Notes: generated by a model from the sequence alone, not told the origin. A stretch of DNA of 64,000 nt from Alloscardovia theropitheci (GCF_004332295.1 NZ_RXLP01000019.1:248001-312000); one strand, 5' to 3'; counted from the stretch's first letter, positions 1 through 9,444 are shown. A program made the numbers and translations.

Positions 1-1
1 G

Positions 2-409
2 ACCCGCACGGTCTTTGGCCGTCACGTCTATGCTGTCGGTGGTAACCGTAAGGCGGCACGTCTGTCCGGTATCGATGATCGCAAGGTTGATTTCTTCCTC
101 TACATCCATATGGGATTCCTCTCAGCAGTAGCAGCTGTATGCATGCTTTCCCGTCTTGCATCAGCAACAGCTCAGGCTGGTATGGAATTCGAAATGGATG
201 CTATTGCAGCGTGCTTCATCGGTGGTACAGCAGTTACCGGTGGTATCGGTACTATTCCGGGCGCTGTTATTGGTGCATTCGTTATGGGTGTTATCAATCA
301 AGGTCTGTCGATTATGGGTGTTGATACTGCAATCGTTAAGACCATCAAGGGTCTTGTGCTCTTGGGTGCTGTAGCCGTCGATTTGATGTCAAAGCGCAAG
401 AAGGGCTAA
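2..409 (+). CDS. Sugar ABC transporter permease, C-terminal part
   Basis: This is the last 135 residues of an inner-membrane permease of the BPD_transp_2 family (ribose/xylose/multiple-sugar type, like RbsC, XylH and MmsB). The reading frame is open from base 2. It starts with the conserved cytoplasmic EAA-like segment T-V-F-G-R-H-V-Y-A-V-G-G-N-R, which contacts the ATPase, and continues with hydrophobic segments and the family motif GGTAVTGGIGTIPGAVIGA. It ends with a short basic tail. The start and the partner ATPase and binding-protein genes must lie upstream of the window. The family assignment is firm; the sugar cannot be told. A strong terminator follows the stop. Confidence 0.9.
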   Translation, partial: TRTVFGRHVYAVGGNRKAARLSGIDDRKVDFFLYIHMGFLSAVAAVCMLSRLASATAQAGMEFEMDAIAACFIGGTAVTGGIGTIPGAVIGAFVMGVINQGLSIMGVDTAIVKTIKGLVLLGAVAVDLMSKRKKG

Positions 410-460
410 GTATCGCTGCACGAAGGATTATAACTTCATCTTCTTCTCTCCATTAACCAC

Positions 461-504
461 AGTGTCCCAATCGTATTGGTATAGATACGATTGGGACACT
501 TTTA
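461..504 (+). terminator. Rho-independent terminator after the ABC permease
   Basis: A perfect 15-bp stem (461-475 pairs with 486-500) with a 10-nt loop is followed by a short T-rich stretch. It lies about 50 bases after the permease stop and closes the transport operon. Confidence 0.85.
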
Positions 505-945
505 TATAAAGATGTCACAATTTATGGGATTTATGATGGATGGGCACGAGTTTTAGCTACTTGATGATGACTGTGAAAGAGATCTTTTAATTGAGGAATT
601 CGTTATATATACGATGGAATAGAAAATCTCGAAACTTTTTGGCAAATCGGGTCATTTTTTAGTTGAAAATTCGATTTATTGGGTGATAAAACGACTCATT
701 GTGCACAAAATTTTGAAAAGTATGAAAATAATACAGAGATATAGAATTTCTTACAGTAAGAGTTCGCATGTAAGTCCGATTTTTTGCGGTGAAAATTGAT
801 AGTTAAAGAGTCTGTGTACGTTCACAGAATAAAATTATTTTTTCTAGAACATGGAATATAGTAGCTGTGTATGACTTGCGGAAACGACTATGTTACCACA
901 AGGAAATTCTCAGTGAGATGAGATAAAAGGAAGAAAGGAGTAGGG
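505..945. other. Long A+T-rich leader upstream of the GH3 gene
   Basis: This 440-base stretch has no credible gene. It is rich in A and T and must hold the promoter of the following glycosidase, but I see no convincing -35/-10 pair or LacI-type operator. A small inverted repeat (TCTGTG at 811-816 with CACAGA at 823-828) is followed by an A+T-rich run. A strong Shine-Dalgarno region (AAGGAAGAAAGGAG, about 928-941) precedes the ATG at 946. Confidence 0.5.
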
Positions 946-3900
946 ATGCTCGGCATTAATATGGATGACGTTATTGCAATGATTCGTTCTTTGCAGACTC
1001 AGTTAATTGTCATCGGTGTAGCTCTCTGCGTTGCAATTGTATTGACAATTGCGGTAAATAAGTTGTGGCTCAAGTCACAAGGATGGCGAAAGCTTATTCA
1101 TTCATGGACCTGGATTGCAGCAACTGTTGCTGTAATCGTTGCTGTTTCCATGATGCTTTTCGGCCCATTGAATACTACGTTGAACCTGATGTCTGGTTCT
1201 GGTACATTGTCTGAATCTTCTAAGGCTCGTGCAGAAAAACTTGCTACAGAGATCCAAAATGAAGGCGTTACCCTCTTGGAAAACAATGATTCCAGCCTTC
1301 CATTGGAGAAGAATTCTTCTGTTAACGTTTTTGGTTGGGCTTCTTCTAACCCAATTTATGGTGGAACTGGTTCTGGTTCTATGAATGCTCAGTACCCAAC
1401 CACTTCTCTTATCCAAGGTCTTCAGGATGCTGGTTTTAAGACTAATGAACAGCTTACAAAGAAGTACACTGATTACCGCGCTGATCGCCCTATCGTTGGT
1501 ATGGTAAGCCAGGATTGGACTCTTCCAGAGCCAACTGCTGCTTCCTATACTGATGCTGAAATGACCCAGGCAAAGAACTTCTCTAAGAAGGCTATTGTGG
1601 TCATCGGTCGTTCTGGTGGTGAAGGTGCAGATCTTCCTTCAGATATGAGCACGATTGATACTCATGCAGCTGGTTACAAGTCTGAGGTTCAAGCATTCGG
1701 TGGTAAAGAAGTTCATGATTACGTCAACAACGGCGATTATAACGACTTTGAAGCTGGTGAAGGTTATCTCGATCTTTCTAAGACTGAACAAGACTTGGTA
1801 AAGCTCGTTACCGATAACTTCGATGATGTTACCGTTGTATATAACGGTGCAAATGCTATGAACTTGAGCTGGGTAAATAACTACTCTCAGATTAAGTCTG
1901 TACTCTGGTGCCCACCAGCAGGTCAAACTGGTTTTGATTCTCTCGGTACTATTCTTTCTGGTGAAGTAAACCCATCTGGTAAGACTTCTGATACATTCAT
2001 CAAGGACTTCTCTCAGGCAGCTTGGCACAACAATATTGGTCACTGGGAATACACCAATATGGATGAGTTCAAGACCAATGCTGGTTTCTTCGGTAACTTC
2101 ACACCTTCGTTCGTTAACTACTCTGAAGGTATCTATGTAGGTTACAAGTACTTCGAAACTGCAGCTGCTGAAGGCGTTATCAACTATGATGATGTCGTAC
2201 AGTATCCATTTGGTTATGGTTTGTCTTACACCACATTCTCTCAGCAGATGAGCGAACCAACTGTTTCTGACGGCAAGGTTTCCTTCGATGTAACTGTAAC
2301 TAATACTGGTTCTGTAGCAGGTAAGACTGCTGTCGAAATTTATTACAATCCTCCTTATACCAATGGTGGAATTGAAAAGTCTGTAGCAAATCTCGTTGCT
2401 TTCGAGAAGACAAAGTCTATCGAGCCTGGACAGTCTGAAACTGTTAAGGTTTCCTTCAATGAGTCTGACATGGCTTCATATGACACCGCTAATAATGGTG
2501 GATATGTTCTCGAATCTGGTGATTATGAGATTTCTGCTAATGCTGATTCTCATAACAAGCTTGATACAAAGACCGTAAACGTAGCAAATACTATTCGTTA
2601 CGACTCTTCTAACCCTCACAATGGTGATAAGACAGCTGCTGTAAATCACTTTGAAGATGCTTCTGGTAATGGTTCTGTAACTTACCTCTCTCGTGCAAAC
2701 CAGTTTGCAAACCGTGAGCAGGCACTTGCAGCTCCAACTAATCTTGAGCTCGCACAAGAGTACAAGGATACATTCGTTAACTCTTCTAATGTCAACGAAT
2801 GGCTAGAAAAGACCAAGGCTGAAGAAGGCGACGTCAAGATGCCTACAACTGGTGCTAAGAATGGCATCCAGCTTTACCAACTTTATGGCAAGAAGTATGA
2901 CGACAAGATGTGGGATCAGCTCCTTGATCAGCTCACTTATGAAGAGATGAATCAGCTCATCGCTTTCGCTGGTTATAACAATGCTGCTATCCCATCTATC
3001 GGTAAGGTACGTCAGTCTGATGTGGATGGTCCTGCAGCTTTGAACAACAACTTCACTCAGCAGGGCTCAATCGGTTTGCCTTCCAGCACAACCGTTGCAT
3101 CTACATGGAATAAGGAACTTGCTAAGGAATACGGTAAGGTTATCGCTCAGATGGGTCATGACCTTCACATCACTGGTTGGTATGCACCAGCTATGAATAT
3201 TCACCGTAGTCCATATGCAGGCCGTAACTTCGAATACTTCTCCGAGGACCCATTGCTCTCTGGTGTAATGGCTTCTGCTGAGATTAAGGAAGTTCAGGAC
3301 GCTGGTATTTACGCATTCATGAAGCACTTTGCTTTGAATGATCAGGAAGATCATCGTTTGGCTATGCTTCACACATGGACTAATGAGCAGGCTTTGCGTG
3401 AAATTTACTTGAAGCCATTCGAAATGTCTGTGAAGGATGGCGGTGCTACTGCAGTAATGTCCGCATTCAACTACATCGGTAACACCTGGGCTGGTGCAAA
3501 CAGTGCATTGCTCAACGATGTACTGCGCAATGAGTGGGGCTTCAACGGCTTCGTTCTGACTGATTACTTCGGTGGATATGGATATATGGAAGGTACTGAG
3601 TCCATCTACAATGGTGGTAACGGTATGCTTGCAACTGTTCCAACAACGAACAACATCACTGACCGTTCCGCAAACACCGTAGCTCACATGCGTGAAGCTG
3701 CTCATGGCATCTTGTATGCAGCAGTAAACACATATGTATACGCTAATGGTGCTCCAAGAGTTGAAATTGCTATGTGGCAGTGGATCTACTACGTAGTAGT
3801 AGCTGTTCTTGCTCTCTTGCTCCTGTGGGCGGCTTGGGTATCTATCCGTCGCTTCATCAAGCGTCGCAAGGCAGAAAAGGAAGCTGTTGAGGTAGTAGCA

Positions 3901-3993
3901 GTTGAAGAAACTGTAGAAGTACAGGAAACTGCAGAATCTACTGAAGACACTGCTCCAGCTGCTGAAGCTGAAAAGCCTGCGGATGCGGAATAA
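946..3993 (+). CDS. Membrane-anchored, domain-permuted GH3 beta-glucosidase-like enzyme
   Basis: A 1015-residue glycoside hydrolase family 3 protein. Two membrane segments (about 19-38 and 53-72) come first, and the basic loop between them suggests the catalytic part faces outside. The domain order is reversed: the alpha/beta sandwich (GH3_C, about 85-350, with GGEGADLP near residue 226 as the likely acid/base region) comes first, then an FnIII-like domain (YPFGYGLSYTTF, about 410-550), then the (beta/alpha) catalytic domain (about 640-920) with RNFEYFSEDP, KHF and the probable nucleophile Asp873 in VLTDYF. A third membrane helix (about 945-968), a basic stop and an acidic, repetitive cytoplasmic tail follow. 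Reversed GH3 enzymes are known from Butyrivibrio and Ruminococcus. Substrate unknown. Codon use is strongly optimised (AAG, GGT, CTC), suggesting high expression. Confidence 0.88.
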   Translation: MLGINMDDVIAMIRSLQTQLIVIGVALCVAIVLTIAVNKLWLKSQGWRKLIHSWTWIAATVAVIVAVSMMLFGPLNTTLNLMSGSGTLSESSKARAEKLATEIQNEGVTLLENNDSSLPLEKNSSVNVFGWASSNPIYGGTGSGSMNAQYPTTSLIQGLQDAGFKTNEQLTKKYTDYRADRPIVGMVSQDWTLPEPTAASYTDAEMTQAKNFSKKAIVVIGRSGGEGADLPSDMSTIDTHAAGYKSEVQAFGGKEVHDYVNNGDYNDFEAGEGYLDLSKTEQDLVKLVTDNFDDVTVVYNGANAMNLSWVNNYSQIKSVLWCPPAGQTGFDSLGTILSGEVNPSGKTSDTFIKDFSQAAWHNNIGHWEYTNMDEFKTNAGFFGNFTPSFVNYSEGIYVGYKYFETAAAEGVINYDDVVQYPFGYGLSYTTFSQQMSEPTVSDGKVSFDVTVTNTGSVAGKTAVEIYYNPPYTNGGIEKSVANLVAFEKTKSIEPGQSETVKVSFNESDMASYDTANNGGYVLESGDYEISANADSHNKLDTKTVNVANTIRYDSSNPHNGDKTAAVNHFEDASGNGSVTYLSRANQFANREQALAAPTNLELAQEYKDTFVNSSNVNEWLEKTKAEEGDVKMPTTGAKNGIQLYQLYGKKYDDKMWDQLLDQLTYEEMNQLIAFAGYNNAAIPSIGKVRQSDVDGPAALNNNFTQQGSIGLPSSTTVASTWNKELAKEYGKVIAQMGHDLHITGWYAPAMNIHRSPYAGRNFEYFSEDPLLSGVMASAEIKEVQDAGIYAFMKHFALNDQEDHRLAMLHTWTNEQALREIYLKPFEMSVKDGGATAVMSAFNYIGNTWAGANSALLNDVLRNEWGFNGFVLTDYFGGYGYMEGTESIYNGGNGMLATVPTTNNITDRSANTVAHMREAAHGILYAAVNTYVYANGAPRVEIAMWQWIYYVVVAVLALLLLWAAWVSIRRFIKRRKAEKEAVEVVAVEETVEVQETAESTEDTAPAAEAEKPADAE

Positions 3994-4030
3994 TTCAACT
4001 GAATTATTAAGTACTCTGTAAAGTGCTTAT

Positions 4031-4065
4031 AAAGTGGCCTAGTACTCATGTACTAGGCCACTTTT
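4031..4065 (+). terminator. Terminator after the permuted GH3 gene
   Basis: A 14-bp perfect stem (4032-4045 with 4050-4063), a 4-nt loop and trailing T residues lie about 40 bases past the stop codon. Confidence 0.88.
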
Positions 4066-4211
4066 GCATAGGACGATATATGAGATGAGCTGGTATATGA
4101 TTTCATAGGAAATTACACTGTAAGAGATAAGAGAGTTTTATTCGTCAATATTTTAATGTCATAAATCAAGAATGAGATATCAGCGAATAAACATTAAGGG
4201 GAGGGAATGAA

Positions 4212-5252
4212 ATGAATATCTCGAACAGAATTTCTTCATGGCTTAAAACACAAACTTTTATGGTTCCCGCGCGTATACATGAGAATGAAGAACTCTTTGA
4301 GTACCCGATAACCGATAAAAACAAGTATGGCGTTATTTATGCACAGAATTACTCGCGTACACGCCAAGGTCAAGTACGTGCATACGTAGAAACAAGGTTT
4401 AGCTATCTTGCACGCCTCGTTATGACTATTGTGTGTACTTTAGCGAGTATAGGAATAACATGGCTATGCATAGAGGGTTTTGGAAGAATAGCTTATATAA
4501 AATTTGATGGTTATACATACTTAGCAATTGCTACGGCGATTAGTTTCTTTGTGCTCGCAGGCGGATATAGTGCGTTTATGTATTTCATTTCGCCGATCAA
4601 GACATTCCTTGTCAGTGATACATTCTTTGCTAAGAAACCGTACTTTGTCTACAGGAATATACAGGGATCGTCCTGGTTACGTATCATCCTAGGCGTCGTT
4701 ATTTACTTTGTTATTAATGTCGTTTTAAACAATAGCTTGGATTATATAGTTCATACTCCAGATACTGGAATTGATTCACAGCAAAGCTCAAATTATTTTA
4801 GAGCGATTTCGCTTGTATACGGCATTGTTCAATCTCCTACGGCATCTATAACTCGAGAATTAATAACGATAATTGGAATGATTATCATTATTCCTGTTTG
4901 TGAAGAATTTATTTATCGTGGTGTAGTTTTACCGTCAATTATGGGATTAATGAGTCCTAATAATGCAGATGAAGAAAAATATCGCAAGGCGACAGCAGCT
5001 CCTCTTATGTGGTGGTCGATAATAATCAGCACTATTATCTTTGCACTCATTCATAGTACGACTCGAGGAGCAAGTGGAGTTGGTCTTATATCAGGTATAT
5101 GCGCAAGTATCGTTTTGGGAATTATTACAGGATACAGTCGTTGTGTTTCAGGATCAATTAAAGAAAGCGTATGGATTCATGTGCTTTGTAATTTTGGATC
5201 AGTAATTGCCATGTATGCGCCACTTGTATCGTACATTTTAATGCGTTACTAA
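4212..5252 (+). CDS. CPBP (CAAX protease/bacteriocin-processing) family membrane protein
   Basis: A 346-residue polytopic membrane protein with about eight hydrophobic segments. The CPBP (Abi) family signature is present: EEFIYRG at 231-237 (the EExxxR motif) and a conserved His in FALIH at about 281, the presumed metalloprotease residues of the Rce1-like fold. A purine-rich ribosome site (GGGGAGGGA) lies just upstream of the ATG. Family members process prenylated or bacteriocin-like peptides or act in immunity, but most bacterial ones have no known substrate. It sits between two GH3 genes on the same strand, behind the GH3 terminator, so it probably has its own promoter. The family is clear; the role is not. 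Confidence 0.82.
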   Translation: MNISNRISSWLKTQTFMVPARIHENEELFEYPITDKNKYGVIYAQNYSRTRQGQVRAYVETRFSYLARLVMTIVCTLASIGITWLCIEGFGRIAYIKFDGYTYLAIATAISFFVLAGGYSAFMYFISPIKTFLVSDTFFAKKPYFVYRNIQGSSWLRIILGVVIYFVINVVLNNSLDYIVHTPDTGIDSQQSSNYFRAISLVYGIVQSPTASITRELITIIGMIIIIPVCEEFIYRGVVLPSIMGLMSPNNADEEKYRKATAAPLMWWSIIISTIIFALIHSTTRGASGVGLISGICASIVLGIITGYSRCVSGSIKESVWIHVLCNFGSVIAMYAPLVSYILMRY

Positions 5253-5447
5253 AAGTGCATATGCCTAACTGAGTTATAGCCAGTTTTCGCTAAGTGTTGA
5301 ATTAAAACATGATTTTATGCAGTTCACGCTAGAAAATAAGCAAATCGGGAAAGTGTGCGTGCTAAGGTAGTAGAGTTCGTTAGAATCTTATGAGTTAGCT
5401 CTTTATGAGATGTGTGCAAGGAAGCTTGCATCATGGAGGAAGAAATA

Positions 5448-7877
5448 ATGGTAAATGCAAAGGATATGACGCGCATTGAAAGAGCGTCATTGCTTTCTGG
5501 AAAATCGGAATGGGAAAGTCGAGATCTCCCGCAATACGATTTACCATCGTTTGTTATGAGTGACGGCCCTAACGGTGTACGTCGTCAGACAGGATCAGGC
5601 GATCATTTGGGATTGGGTGAATCAAAGCCTGCTACGTGCTTCCCAACAGCTGGTACTGTAGCAAATTCTTGGGATCCAGAAGAAGTAAAGGCTATGGGCG
5701 AAGCTCTTGGCGAAGAAGCTAAGGATCTTGGTGTACAGGTACTTTTAGGTCCTGGTATTAATATGAAACGAAATCCACTGTGTGGACGCAATTTTGAGTA
5801 CTATTCTGAAGATCCACAGTTGGCAGGACGTTTAGCTGCTGGATTCATTGAAGGAATTCAGTCTAATGGTGTGGGTGCTTGCCCAAAACATTTTGCTGTA
5901 AATTCTCAGGAACTTCGTCGTCAGGCATCAAATTCTATCGTTGATGAGCGTACTCTTCGTGAATATTATTTAACCGCGTTTGAAATTGCTGTTAAGCAGG
6001 CTAAGCCATGGACGATTATGTCTGCGTACAACATGATTAACGGTACATACGCTCACGAGAATGAACATCTCATCAAGGATGTTCTTAAGGATGAGTGGGG
6101 GTTTGATGGTATCGTCATCTCTGACTGGGGTGGATCGAACGATATCGTAGAGTCGGCACGTGTAGGTGCTGCTTTGGAAATGCCAGCAGCTGGTTTGGCT
6201 TCTGCTCGTCAGCTCGTAAAAGGCATAGAAGATGGTCGTCTCACAGATGATGAGTTGTCTGCCGCAGCACAGGATGTCGTTAATATCGTAGAAAAGACTC
6301 GTAATACGCATCCATCTGGAAATGGATTCCTGACAGAAGAGCAGAAAACTGCTCATCACGAGATTGCTCGTCGTATCGCTCAGAAGACTGCTGTGCTTCT
6401 TCGCAACGAAAATTCTGCTTTGCCTCTTAAGAAGGGTGCAAATGTAGTTGTTATCGGCGATATGGCACAAACAGCCCGTTATCAGGGTTCAGGATCATCA
6501 AAGGTTAATGCATATCGTGTAGATAACTTGCTTGATAGCTTGAAGTCTCGCGATGGTATCAATGTATTGGATTATGCACAGGGATATGACCGTCAAGGTG
6601 CTTCTCGTCCAGAATTGATCGAAGAGGCAGTTAATACAGTTAATTCAGCAAATCCAGATGTAGTTATCACATGCATTGGTTTGGATGAACGTTCTGAATC
6701 TGAGGGTCTTGATCGTTCCCACATGAATATTCCACAAGTTCAGCTTGATATGCTCGAACAATTGGTGGCAACTGGTAAGCAAATCGTTGTAGTACTCGTC
6801 GCTGGGTCAGCTGTAGAAGTTGATTTCGTTGATGACGTTGACGCGATTCTTTACGTTGGTTTGTCTGGTCAAGCAGGCGCTCTCGCTACAGTAGATATTT
6901 TGACCGGTGAGGTTAATCCTTCCGGACATTTGGCTGAATCCTGGCCAATTGATTATGCAGACGTACCAAGCTCAGATAATTATCCAGTAGCTGAACGTGA
7001 CTCTGTATATCGTGAAGGACCATTCGTAGGATATCGTTATTACACCACACGTGATATTCCTGTACGCTTCCCATTCGGCTACGGTTTGAGCTATTCAAGC
7101 TTTGAATATTCAGATCTGAATGTCGATGATAATGGCGTTACATTCACTGTGACTAATACATCTGATGTACCAGGCGCTGATGTTGCTCAGCTTTATGTAC
7201 ATCCGATTAATTCAGGTGTATTGCGTCCAGCTCGTGAGCTCAAGGGATTCCAACGAGTCGAACTCGGTGCTCATGAATCGAAGCAAGTTCGTATCGACTT
7301 CGATGAGTATACTTATCGTCATTTCGATGTTGAGACGAATTCATGGCAAGTTGAGGCTGGGGAATGGGAAATTTTCGTTGGAAACAATGTCAACAATACC
7401 CCACTTCGCGCAACACATACCATCGTGGGAACTATGCAGCCACGCCCACGCAATTCAGCATTGGGTCACTACTGGGATGGCGATGTTAAGAATGTCTCAA
7501 ATGAAGAATTTGAAGCATTGTACGGTGCTCCTGTGCATCTCTATCGTCCAGATGTATTAGGACCAAATGATGCTATCTCTTCATGGACTCAGTCACGTTC
7601 GTGGGTTGCACGATTGATTGCAAATTCTGTTCAGCATCAAAGCGATAAGGCACTTGAACGTACTGGTGCTCCTGATTTGAATGCACTGTTCCTCTTAAAT
7701 ATGCCTCCACGTGCTATGGCAAAGATGACTGCCGGTGCTGTCTCACCTGAAATGGTTGACGGTATCGTTGATATCTCTAACAAGCATTTCTGGCGCGGAA
7801 TAAGCCACGTTATTGCTGAATATTTCCGTAATGCATCTGCTAATAAGAAGACACTGAAGGAGATCACCCATGAGTAA
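5448..7877 (+). CDS. GH3 beta-glucosidase-like glycosidase, canonical domain order
   Basis: An 809-residue GH3 enzyme without signal peptide, so probably cytoplasmic. The start at 5448 is chosen because GGAGGA lies 7 bases upstream; an in-frame ATG at 5412 lacks this. Order: (beta/alpha) barrel (about 1-290) with GRNFEYYSEDP, CPKHFAVN and the probable nucleophile Asp226 in VISDWGG; alpha/beta sandwich (about 300-530) with SESEGLDR, where Glu419 is the likely acid/base; FnIII-like domain from FPFGYGLSYSSF (about 545-660); then a roughly 150-residue C-terminal extension. It likely removes glucosyl or related beta-linked units from oligosaccharides brought in by a transporter. Its stop overlaps the next gene by 8 bases, indicating translational coupling with the GtrA-like protein. 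Confidence 0.9.
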   Translation: MVNAKDMTRIERASLLSGKSEWESRDLPQYDLPSFVMSDGPNGVRRQTGSGDHLGLGESKPATCFPTAGTVANSWDPEEVKAMGEALGEEAKDLGVQVLLGPGINMKRNPLCGRNFEYYSEDPQLAGRLAAGFIEGIQSNGVGACPKHFAVNSQELRRQASNSIVDERTLREYYLTAFEIAVKQAKPWTIMSAYNMINGTYAHENEHLIKDVLKDEWGFDGIVISDWGGSNDIVESARVGAALEMPAAGLASARQLVKGIEDGRLTDDELSAAAQDVVNIVEKTRNTHPSGNGFLTEEQKTAHHEIARRIAQKTAVLLRNENSALPLKKGANVVVIGDMAQTARYQGSGSSKVNAYRVDNLLDSLKSRDGINVLDYAQGYDRQGASRPELIEEAVNTVNSANPDVVITCIGLDERSESEGLDRSHMNIPQVQLDMLEQLVATGKQIVVVLVAGSAVEVDFVDDVDAILYVGLSGQAGALATVDILTGEVNPSGHLAESWPIDYADVPSSDNYPVAERDSVYREGPFVGYRYYTTRDIPVRFPFGYGLSYSSFEYSDLNVDDNGVTFTVTNTSDVPGADVAQLYVHPINSGVLRPARELKGFQRVELGAHESKQVRIDFDEYTYRHFDVETNSWQVEAGEWEIFVGNNVNNTPLRATHTIVGTMQPRPRNSALGHYWDGDVKNVSNEEFEALYGAPVHLYRPDVLGPNDAISSWTQSRSWVARLIANSVQHQSDKALERTGAPDLNALFLLNMPPRAMAKMTAGAVSPEMVDGIVDISNKHFWRGISHVIAEYFRNASANKKTLKEITHE

Positions 7878-8454
7878 CGAAACACTTAATGAATCCGCTG
7901 TAGAGAATGCGGACGTTACGCCAACTTCAGAAAATGAAAATGGCTTGAAGAAATGGATTAACGAGCACCCTGATTTGTGGGAGTTTATCCTCTTCAATAT
8001 CTTGTCGAATGTTTCTACAGCATCACGCTTTATCGTTTTGTGGGTACTGACACCACTATTCGTTAATGCGATGGCTTTGACGGCTCCATTCCACTTTATG
8101 TTCTATAACTATGACACAAAAGATGGTGGTTTGGGAATCTTCCTCGCAACGATTATCGCTGAAATTGTTGCTCAGACTGTTAACTTCTTTGTACAGATGA
8201 AGTGGGTCTTTAAGTCCGATTCCAACTTTAAGGATGCTGCTTGGAAGTACATCGTACTTGCAATTATTATCATCATTATTTCCGGATTTGCGCCAAGCTA
8301 CATTAGCGCATGGGCAAATAGCATCGGATGGGGTGGTATATCAAGTACTTTGACAGCTGTATTCAACACATTAATGGCTGTCGTCGTCTCCTATCCATTG
8401 CTTAAGTTCTGGATTATGCCAAAGAGCAAGGAAGAGAAGGCTGAGGAGAAGTAG
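7870..8454 (+). CDS. GtrA-like membrane protein, copy 1
   Basis: A 194-residue protein with a charged N-terminal tail, four hydrophobic segments and a Lys/Glu-rich C-terminus, resembling GtrA/DPMS_2 family proteins. Those are thought to help move lipid-linked sugars across the membrane or partner with glycosyltransferases. The start overlaps the stop of the GH3 gene (ATGAGTAA), with AAGGAGA just upstream. The next gene is a close paralogue sharing HPDLWEF, LTAPFHF, FFVQMKWVF, SGFAPSYI and YPLLKFWI. The assignment rests on size, topology and general resemblance. The function is inferred; the coupling to a glycosidase is unusual for GtrA. Confidence 0.72.
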   Translation: MSNETLNESAVENADVTPTSENENGLKKWINEHPDLWEFILFNILSNVSTASRFIVLWVLTPLFVNAMALTAPFHFMFYNYDTKDGGLGIFLATIIAEIVAQTVNFFVQMKWVFKSDSNFKDAAWKYIVLAIIIIIISGFAPSYISAWANSIGWGGISSTLTAVFNTLMAVVVSYPLLKFWIMPKSKEEKAEEK

Positions 8455-8482
8455 CTTTATCTGCTGATAACTAGCCCTTGAT

Positions 8483-8522
8483 ACAATAGGTCTATCTGGT
8501 AATTTCCGGATAGACCTATTGT
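8483..8522 (+). terminator. Hairpin after GtrA-like copy 1, possible terminator
   Basis: A perfect 14-bp stem (8483-8496 with 8509-8522) and a 12-nt loop follow the gene, but the next bases are GTGTATAG rather than a T run. It may be a weak terminator or a 3' stabilising hairpin. The remaining bases up to 8711 hold no recognisable gene. Confidence 0.5.
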
Positions 8523-8724
8523 GTATAGAATTCTGTATAGAGCAGACGAAAATGTTAATCGATATTCATACATTGATAGAAATGATATGTGATTTGATGC
8601 CATAAATAATTGCATTACTGATAGTAAATAGTCGGAATTGCTGTGGCACATAGGCATTGTAGTGAGTGAAGCCACTTAAATAGTCGGATAAAAGCTACTA
8701 CATATGATTTTAAGGAGACTTTGC

Positions 8725-9285
8725 ATGGCTGAAAATATTGAAAATCAGGCGAATAATCAAACTGCGACTGACACCAATGCATCCGCCTTCAAAAAGTGGA
8801 CACTTGAACATCCTGATTTGTGGGAGTTCATTAAGTTCAATGGATTATCGCAAATTTCTACAGTTGTGCGATTTGTGTTGTTGTGGATTTTGACACCTGT
8901 ATTCGTTGGAGCTTTGGGATTGACAGCTCCGTTCCATTTCGCTTTTTATAATTATGATTCCGCAGCTGGTGGTGTAGGAATTTTCTTAGCTACTATTATT
9001 ACTGAAATCATTGCTCAGACGGTCAACTTCTTCGTTCAGATGAAGTGGGTCTTTAATTCTGATGCCAGCTTTATGTCCGCAGCATGGAAGTACGTCATTC
9101 TGTCACTTCTTATCATTATGATTTCTGGATTTGCACCAAGTTATATCAACGAATGGGCTAATAGTATCGGTTGGGGTGCTGCAGCAAGTACCTTGAGTGC
9201 TGTATTTAATACTATTGCAGCAACGATTGTGGCATATCCATTGCTGAAGTTCTGGATTGCTCCAAAGAGCAAGGACGAGAAGTAA
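8725..9285 (+). CDS. GtrA-like membrane protein, copy 2
   Basis: A 186-residue paralogue of the preceding GtrA-like protein, similar along nearly its whole length. The start at 8725 is preferred over an upstream in-frame ATG at 8704 because TAAGGAG lies 7 bases before it. It has a polar N-terminus with FKKWTLEHPDLWEF, four membrane segments and a short Lys/Glu tail. It is separated from copy 1 by 270 bases, so it has its own promoter or depends on read-through, and is followed by a terminator. A tandem duplication is the simplest origin. The role in moving or modifying lipid-linked sugars is inferred from the family only. Confidence 0.72.
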   Translation: MAENIENQANNQTATDTNASAFKKWTLEHPDLWEFIKFNGLSQISTVVRFVLLWILTPVFVGALGLTAPFHFAFYNYDSAAGGVGIFLATIITEIIAQTVNFFVQMKWVFNSDASFMSAAWKYVILSLLIIMISGFAPSYINEWANSIGWGAAASTLSAVFNTIAATIVAYPLLKFWIAPKSKDEK

Positions 9286-9312
9286 TTTACGTGACAATTA
9301 CTTTTCACTGTT

Positions 9313-9353
9313 AATCCCATGATTCCACGTTCACTGGAAGCATGGGATTTTTT
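9313..9353 (+). terminator. Terminator after GtrA-like copy 2
   Basis: A 9-bp outer stem (9313-9321 with 9341-9349) and an inner 5-bp stem (9323-9327 with 9335-9339) are followed by six T residues. It sits about 30 bases after the stop and argues against starting the downstream gene inside it. Confidence 0.85.
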
Positions 9354-9444
9354 AATGTATACAATCCACTCATATCCTAGTTTTGGTACAATGAATTGGT
9401 CTGATTCGTACGGGTCAGTGAAAGTCAATGAGAGTAGAGTGACC

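Noticed and set aside
3067..3705. 212-codon minus-strand frame inside the permuted GH3 gene
   Set aside because: It is antisense to a well-supported GH3 catalytic domain and arises from its biased codon use.
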